Shown in pieces: positions 7,344-11,645 of a stretch of DNA of 11,645 bases. The notes below the pieces were generated by a model, which did no database searches, was not told the DNA's origin, and worked only from the letters and a program-made list of their open reading frames with translations. Position numbers and translations under genes: made by a program. Each line of letters opens with the position of its first letter. Position 1 is the first letter of the stretch. This DNA comes from Flavobacterium psychrophilum. Lineage in GTDB: Bacteria; Bacteroidota; Bacteroidia; Flavobacteriales; Flavobacteriaceae. Where the stretch lies: positions 1 to 11,645 of the forward strand of contig CAMDGJ010000077.1 of the NCBI GenBank assembly GCA_945897545.1, in the 5' to 3' direction.

Positions 7344-8459
7344 TTATACTATTGTTGATTGTCCTATTTGGACAAAATCTTTTTTGAAATACATATCGCC
7401 TTCATTTAAAATGTAATTGGCAATAAAATCTCCAACTTCATTGGTTCCAAACTGGGAATCTACTTTTAAATCGACCGTAACAACATTAGTCAAGATTGCT
7501 TTTTCTACCGCGTCAATAACTTTTTTGGATTCTGTTGAAAGTCCAAAATGTTCCAACATCAAGGCTACCGAAAGGATTGATGCTATTGGATTTGCTATGT
7601 TTTTCCCTTTTGCGTCAGTATAACAACCGTGAATTGGTTCAAAAAGAGAATGTTGTTCTCCCAGCGAAGCCGATGACATTAATCCTTTAGAACCCGAAAT
7701 AACACTGGCTTCATCTGATAAAATATCTCCAAATAAATTATCAGTTAGTAAAATATCAAACTGTCTTGGGTTCAAAATAATTTGCATTGCTGCATTATCA
7801 ACATACAAACATTCCAAAGTTACGTCTGGATATTCTTGTGCAATTTCCGAAACTACTTTTCGCCATAAGCGCGAAGTTTCCATCACATTTGCTTTATCTA
7901 CCAAGGTCACTTTATTGCGTCTAGATTGAGCAGCTTTAAAAGCTACATGAGTGATTTTTGCAATCTCATCCTTGTTGTATTCGCATAAATCCGAAGCATA
8001 AGTTCCTTCGTCATTTGCCGTTTTTTCTCCAAAATACATTCCTCCATTTAATTCTCTATACACTATGAAATCGGTTCCTTTTAATACTTCTTTTTTAATA
8101 GGAGAGGAATCCATCAATTTAGGATAGGCTTTTATAGGTCTAATATTAACAAACAAACCCAATTCTTTTCGAAGTTTTAGGAGCCCTTGTTCTGGACGAA
8201 CTTTTGCATAAGGATCGTTATCGTATTTTGGATCACCAATCGCTCCAAACAAAATCGAATCTGTGTTTCTGCACAAGTTCAAGGTCTGTTCTGGTAGCGG
8301 TTTGCCTGTTTTTTCTATTGCAATTGCGCCAATGTAGGCATCTTCAAAAACAAATTCGTGATTGTAAACCACACTAATAGCGTACAAAGCTTTTTTTGCT
8401 TGAAAGGTTACCTCTGGACCTATACCATCTCCTGAAAGTACTGCTATTTTTAAGTACAT
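7344..8459 (-). CDS. leuB: 3-isopropylmalate dehydrogenase
   Basis: Oxidises and decarboxylates 3-isopropylmalate to 2-ketoisocaproate with NAD, the third leucine-specific step. The 371 residues carry the full family signature: SGDGIGPE (9-16); the substrate arginines Arg97 and Arg107 in the GLLKLRKELGLFVNIRP stretch; Arg135 and Tyr142 in YRELNGGMYFGE; catalytic Lys189 in VDKANVM; metal ligands Asp221, Asp245 and Asp249 in YVDNAAMQ and NLFGDILSDEASVISGS; and the nucleotide-site loop FEPIHG near the end of the large domain. The LLKLRKEL helix is the LeuB recognition pattern and argues against isocitrate or tartrate dehydrogenase. It follows leuA by 28 bases. Notably leuC and leuD, which supply its substrate, are not beside it. 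Confidence 0.95.
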   Translation of the reverse strand: MYLKIAVLSGDGIGPEVTFQAKKALYAISVVYNHEFVFEDAYIGAIAIEKTGKPLPEQTLNLCRNTDSILFGAIGDPKYDNDPYAKVRPEQGLLKLRKELGLFVNIRPIKAYPKLMDSSPIKKEVLKGTDFIVYRELNGGMYFGEKTANDEGTYASDLCEYNKDEIAKITHVAFKAAQSRRNKVTLVDKANVMETSRLWRKVVSEIAQEYPDVTLECLYVDNAAMQIILNPRQFDILLTDNLFGDILSDEASVISGSKGLMSSASLGEQHSLFEPIHGCYTDAKGKNIANPIASILSVALMLEHFGLSTESKKVIDAVEKAILTNVVTVDLKVDSQFGTNEVGDFIANYILNEGDMYFKKDFVQIGQSTIV

Positions 8460-8487
8460 TGTTATAAAATACTATAATTTGATTGGA

Positions 8488-9663
8488 CTAATTTCGTATT
8501 AATTCACTTTCTATTTTGCAAGCTTCAATAATTTGGTGAATATCGTTATCTACCACTTCTTTTTTAATATCGGCAAATCTTAAGAATTCAATATAAACGA
8601 TATCCAATTGTACTTTTGTCAATTCGTAACCCACTTTTTTGGCTCTGTAGGCTAATGCTGCCCTTCCACTTCTGGCAGTCAAGATTATGGAGGATGCATT
8701 GACGCCCACGTCTAACGGATCCATAATTTCATAAGTTTCTCGGTTTTTAATCACACCGTCTTGGTGTATACCCGAACTGTGTGAAAAAGCGTTTGCACCA
8801 ACAATAGCTTTGTTTGGTTGCACAATCATTCCCATACTTTCAGAAACTAACCGGCTCATTTCATTCAATTGTCGAGCGTTAATATTAGTGTCTAAATTCA
8901 AATATGGATGTTGTCGAAGAATCATTACTACTTCTTCAAGTGCTGTGTTTCCTGCTCTTTCGCCTATTCCGTTTATGGTACATTCTATTTGTCTAGCGCC
9001 ATTGATAACCCCTGCAATTGAATTCGCAGTTGCCATTCCTAAATCATTGTGGCAGTGGCAGGAGAGAATTACGTTTTCAATTCCTTTGACGTTTTCTTTA
9101 AGATATTTTATTTTAGCACCATATTCTTCTGGCAAACAATATCCTGTTGTATCGGGAATATTCAATACCGTAGCACCTGATTTTATTACTTCTTCACAAA
9201 CTTTGGCTAAGAAATCATTGTCGGTTCTGCCTGCATCTTCCGCATAGAATTCGACATCTTCAACGTACGATTTTGCGTAAGAAACGGCATATTTTGCTCG
9301 GGCAATAATGTCTTCTCTGGTAGTATTTAATTTGTGAATTATGTGTGAATTTGATGTTCCAATTCCGGTATGAATTCGAGGTTTTTTGGCGTATTTCAAG
9401 GCAGCCGCAGCAACATCAATATCGTTTTTTACCGCTCTTGTAAGTCCGCAAACAGTGGCGTTTTTAACAATCTTTCCTATTTCGGAAACGGATAAAAAAT
9501 CACCTGGACTTGAAACTGGAAAACCCGCTTCAATAATATCAACTCCCATTTCGTCTAATCGACTGGCAATAACGAGTTTTTGATTGGTATCTAATTTACA
9601 TCCCGGGACTTGTTCGCCGTCTCTTAAAGTAGTATCAAAAATTTGGACTTTCTCTATATTCAT
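8488..9663 (-). CDS. leuA: 2-isopropylmalate synthase, short form without regulatory domain
   Basis: Condenses acetyl-CoA with 2-ketoisovalerate, the first leucine-specific step. The protein has a DRE-TIM metallolyase barrel: [13 protein letters not shown] (9-21) with Arg14 and metal ligand Asp15, [11 protein letters not shown] (45-55), [12 protein letters not shown] (96-107), and the metal histidines His203 and His205 in [15 protein letters not shown], then NGIGERAGN. At 391 residues it stops after the linker subdomain (SSGIHQDG and following) and lacks the C-terminal domain of roughly 120 residues that binds leucine in long LeuA proteins. Homocitrate, citramalate and methylthioalkylmalate synthases share this fold. 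The RIHTGIGTS segment and adjacent leuB favour LeuA, but substrate specificity is inferred. It is the first gene of the operon, with a possible promoter about 35 bases upstream. Confidence 0.9.
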   Translation of the reverse strand: MNIEKVQIFDTTLRDGEQVPGCKLDTNQKLVIASRLDEMGVDIIEAGFPVSSPGDFLSVSEIGKIVKNATVCGLTRAVKNDIDVAAAALKYAKKPRIHTGIGTSNSHIIHKLNTTREDIIARAKYAVSYAKSYVEDVEFYAEDAGRTDNDFLAKVCEEVIKSGATVLNIPDTTGYCLPEEYGAKIKYLKENVKGIENVILSCHCHNDLGMATANSIAGVINGARQIECTINGIGERAGNTALEEVVMILRQHPYLNLDTNINARQLNEMSRLVSESMGMIVQPNKAIVGANAFSHSSGIHQDGVIKNRETYEIMDPLDVGVNASSIILTARSGRAALAYRAKKVGYELTKVQLDIVYIEFLRFADIKKEVVDNDIHQIIEACKIESELIRN

Positions 9664-9697
9664 TTTAAAATATTTAATGTAATTTCACACCTTAAAA

Positions 9698-9705
9698 CAA
9701 AAATA
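9698..9705 (-). promoter_or_regulatory. Candidate -7 box for the leuA operon
   Basis: On the minus strand the sequence TATTTTTG fits the Bacteroidota consensus TAnnTTTG. It would place the transcription start about 28-30 bases before the leuA ATG. No TTG is seen at the expected -33 distance, so support is partial. It overlaps the opposing box at 9704-9711. Confidence 0.35.
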
Positions 9706-9711
9706 GATTTG
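9704..9711 (+). promoter_or_regulatory. Candidate -7 box for the divergent helical-protein gene
   Basis: TAGATTTG is a full match to TAnnTTTG and is the only one I found on this strand between the two divergent genes. It implies a leader of about 100 bases before the ATG at 9817. The -33 region is only T-rich, without TTG. The shared TA with the minus-strand box means the two promoters could not easily be occupied together. Confidence 0.28.
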
Positions 9712-9816
9712 AATACTTTAATATAAAACTCATTTTTATTAATTATACTGTATATAAAGCGAATAAAAACTTTATAAATAACTGAAAAACAAATAGTTAC
9801 ATTACTATATTTTACA

Positions 9817-11361
9817 ATGGCTAACCATCAAAAAGATTCCTTATTTGTATTAATAAAATCACTTACAAAATCCGAAAAAAGACAATTCAAGATTTTTGCC
9901 AGTAGGCTCGAAACTAGTTCCAATACAAAGTTCATCGAATTGTTCAATATTTTGGACAAATCTGAAGGCTATGATGAGAAAGTAATTTTGAAAAGTGGCA
10001 TCATCAAGAAAGTCCAATTATCCAATCTAAAATCTTATTTATACAAACAAATATTAGTTAGTATTCGACTAAATATTCCTAGCCAAAACATTCGGTATCA
10101 ACTTCGAGAACAAATTGATTTTGCAACTATTTTGTACAATAAAGGCTTGTACAAACAAAGCTTGAAAATTTTGGATAAAACCAAGCAAATTGCTATGGAA
10201 AATGACGAAAAATATATGGCTTATGAGATTGTTGAATTCGAAAAACTAATCGAATCACAATACATAACCCGCAGTATTCAAGGTCGGGCTGATGAGTTAG
10301 TCATTCAAGCCAAAGAACTAAATTACAAAAATACCATATCTAGCAAATTATCAAATCTCTCGTTGCAATTGTATGGTATTATGCTAAAAACCGGTTATGT
10401 AAAAAGCGATGAAGAACACAAATACATCGACGATTATTTCAAGAAACACATTTCGAGATTTGACGAAAAAAAGTTTGGATTCAGGGAGAGATACTGGTTT
10501 TACAATGCCAATCTTTGGCATAGTTTCTTGGTTCAGGATTTTTTGGCTTGTTATAAGTATTCGCACAAATGGGTGACTCTTTTCTACAACAATGAAAACA
10601 TGATTTTCCTGAATCCGGTATTTTTCTTGAAAGGAAACCATTATCTTTTAGAATCGTTGTTTATGTTGAAATACAAGTCTAATTTTAAACGCTATTTAGC
10701 ATTATTAGAAGAAACTATCAACGATTCCCGCTTTCCAGTGAATGATAATATCGCTTCTTTGTCGTTTCTATATTTATATAACAACAAACTAAATTATCAC
10801 ATTTTAGAAGGTACTTTTGCCGAAGCTGAATACTTGATCCCCGCAGTTTTAGATAAGATAAAGTTGCACAACGAGCATCTCGATGAGCACCACGAAATGT
10901 TATTTTACTATAAAATTGCTTGTATTTATTTTGGTAACGAAAAACACAACGAATGTGTATTTTATCTTGAAAAAATAATCAACAACAAAAACTTATATGT
11001 TCGAGAAGATCTGGCATGTTTCGCCCGATTGTTATGCTTGATTTCGCATTACGAATCTGGGAAAGATTTCAATATCGAAAATCAATTGGTTAGCACGTAC
11101 AAATTTTTAATAAAAATGAATGATTTGCATGAAGTACAGAAGGAAATCATTCGCTTTTTGAAAAAATTAAGTACCATTTATCCAAGTGACATCAAAAAAG
11201 AATTTATCAAGGTTAAAGAACGTTTTGTTGAATTAGAAAAAAACACCTACGAAAAAAGAGCATTCCTCTACCTAGACATCATTTCTTGGCTCGAAAGTAA
11301 AATCGAAAACCGAAAAATTAGCGATATTATAAAGGAAAAAGCGAAGTTGAATAATAGGTAA
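9817..11361 (+). CDS. Uncharacterised alpha-helical (TPR-like) protein, conserved flavobacterial type
   Basis: I recognise the general type but no named family with a known function. The 514 residues have no signal peptide, transmembrane segment or catalytic motif, so it is probably cytoplasmic. The N-terminus carries a compact motif, LIKSLTKSEKRQFKIFAS (residues 12-29), which I have the impression recurs in Bacteroidota hypothetical proteins. After it come many amphipathic helices with TPR-like spacing of small and aromatic residues, such as FATILYNKGLYKQSLKILDK (about 102-121), HILEGTFAEAEYLIPAVLDK, and YKIACIYFGNEKHNECVFYLEK. The chain is rich in Lys, Glu, Asn and Tyr. The ATG is the first in frame after an upstream stop (TAA at 9775). 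It is divergent from leuA across 153 bases, which may reflect only chromosomal neighbourhood. A scaffold or protein-binding role is possible on fold grounds only. Confidence 0.75.
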   Translation: MANHQKDSLFVLIKSLTKSEKRQFKIFASRLETSSNTKFIELFNILDKSEGYDEKVILKSGIIKKVQLSNLKSYLYKQILVSIRLNIPSQNIRYQLREQIDFATILYNKGLYKQSLKILDKTKQIAMENDEKYMAYEIVEFEKLIESQYITRSIQGRADELVIQAKELNYKNTISSKLSNLSLQLYGIMLKTGYVKSDEEHKYIDDYFKKHISRFDEKKFGFRERYWFYNANLWHSFLVQDFLACYKYSHKWVTLFYNNENMIFLNPVFFLKGNHYLLESLFMLKYKSNFKRYLALLEETINDSRFPVNDNIASLSFLYLYNNKLNYHILEGTFAEAEYLIPAVLDKIKLHNEHLDEHHEMLFYYKIACIYFGNEKHNECVFYLEKIINNKNLYVREDLACFARLLCLISHYESGKDFNIENQLVSTYKFLIKMNDLHEVQKEIIRFLKKLSTIYPSDIKKEFIKVKERFVELEKNTYEKRAFLYLDIISWLESKIENRKISDIIKEKAKLNNR

Positions 11362-11437
11362 ACCAACAGGGATTTTAATTTCATGCACTAAAAATTTACC
11401 GCGAATTCCCAAATTCTATAAATTGTATAATTTACGT

Positions 11438-11645
11438 TTATATAACAGGATATTTGTTTGGATCTTGAGCAGTATGAAATACTGCTTTAATGATAATAGT
11501 TTTTAGACTTTCGTCGATTGTATAAAAAACGATATAAGGAAACTTTTTCATAGGCTTACCTCTAAAATCTTGAAAAAAAACTTAGAAATAAGGCGTTTTG
11601 ACAATGTCTTTAAAAGTGCGTTTGTATTGGTCAATAAAACTTTTG
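11438..11645 (-). pseudogene. ParE/RelE-family toxin, interrupted by an in-frame stop; N-terminus outside window
   Basis: Read on the minus strand from the window edge, the frame gives KSFIDQYKRTFKDIVKTPYF, then TAA at 11582-11584, then VFFQDFRGKPMKKFPYIVFY and TIDESLKTIIIKAVFHTAQDPNKYP before the true stop at 11438-11440. Both halves fit one ParE-like toxin: an N-terminal helical hairpin, then the beta-strands DFRG.PMKKFPY.V.Y and a final AVFHT..DP strand. The stop sits where relatives tend to have Gln or another polar residue, and CAA to TAA would explain it. The downstream ATG at 11551 could only give a 37-residue stub lacking the N-terminal helices. No antitoxin gene is visible, but one could lie beyond the edge. 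A single sequencing error would turn this into an intact gene, so the broken state needs confirming. Confidence 0.72.

Larger units (their letters stand above)
1672..9705 (-). other. leuA-leuB-ilvD-ilvB-ilvN-ilvC operon
   Basis: Six same-strand genes follow each other with gaps of 28 (leuA-leuB), 57 (leuB-ilvD), 59 (ilvD-ilvB), 4 (ilvB-ilvN) and 98 bases (ilvN-ilvC). No terminator-like hairpin interrupts them, and a clear one closes the set after ilvC. A candidate -7 element lies about 35 bases upstream of leuA. The unit covers the common valine/isoleucine pathway plus two leucine steps. leuC, leuD, ilvA and ilvE are not present. No leader peptide or attenuator is evident in the short leuA leader. 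Confidence 0.8.

Noticed and set aside
8810..9247. Plus-strand open frame of 145 codons opposite leuA
   Set aside because: The minus strand encodes the LeuA catalytic motifs here; the plus frame is a mirror product of codon structure.
9664..9816. Leader-peptide attenuator or riboswitch upstream of leuA
   Set aside because: The region is short and AT-rich, with no Leu-rich mini-frame, no stable stem and no terminator before the ATG.
10384..10641. Minus-strand open frame of 85 codons inside the helical-protein gene
   Set aside because: Antisense shadow of a long, convincing plus-strand gene; no motif of its own.
11362..11437. Terminator for the 514-residue protein gene
   Set aside because: Only a weak imperfect AT dyad (around 11411-11430) is visible, without a GC-rich stem or clear T-tract.

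Overview
The window looks like chromosomal DNA from a member of the Bacteroidota, most likely Flavobacteriaceae (Flavobacterium or a close relative). The basis is strongly AT-rich DNA, short A-rich leaders instead of clear Shine-Dalgarno sites, TAnnTTTG-type -7 boxes, and protein sequences (short LeuA, IlvD, the 514-residue helical protein) that read like flavobacterial versions. The assignment comes from pattern recognition only; no search was run.

Layout. Positions 1-570 (+): the end of a HigB/RelE-type toxin gene and a complete Xre-family antitoxin, overlapping by ATGA. Positions 571-1761: an accessory strip with no intact gene. It holds a dyad, a strong terminator, two IS-end-like direct repeats, a 12-bp stem terminator, a 5'-truncated MULE/IS256-like transposase (minus strand) and a cluster of GC-rich palindromes resembling a REP/MITE element. 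Positions 1672-9663 (-): a six-gene branched-chain amino acid operon transcribed leuA-leuB-ilvD-ilvB-ilvN-ilvC, ending at a clear intrinsic terminator. Positions 9664-9816: a divergent promoter region. Positions 9817-11361 (+): an uncharacterised alpha-helical, TPR-like protein of 514 residues. Positions 11438-11645 (-): the C-terminal part of a ParE/RelE-type toxin reading frame, broken by an in-frame TAA and cut by the window edge.

How the genes work together. IlvB/IlvN make acetolactate (or acetohydroxybutyrate), IlvC reduces and isomerises it, and IlvD dehydrates it to the 2-keto acids for valine and isoleucine. LeuA and LeuB carry out the first and third steps of the leucine branch from 2-ketoisovalerate. 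The isomerase leuCD, threonine deaminase ilvA and the transaminase ilvE are not in the window and must lie elsewhere if the pathway is complete.

I see no convincing undescribed system. The best targets for follow-up are the hairpin cluster beside the truncated transposase, the nonsense-broken toxin frame at the right edge, and the uncharacterised helical protein that shares its promoter region with leuA.
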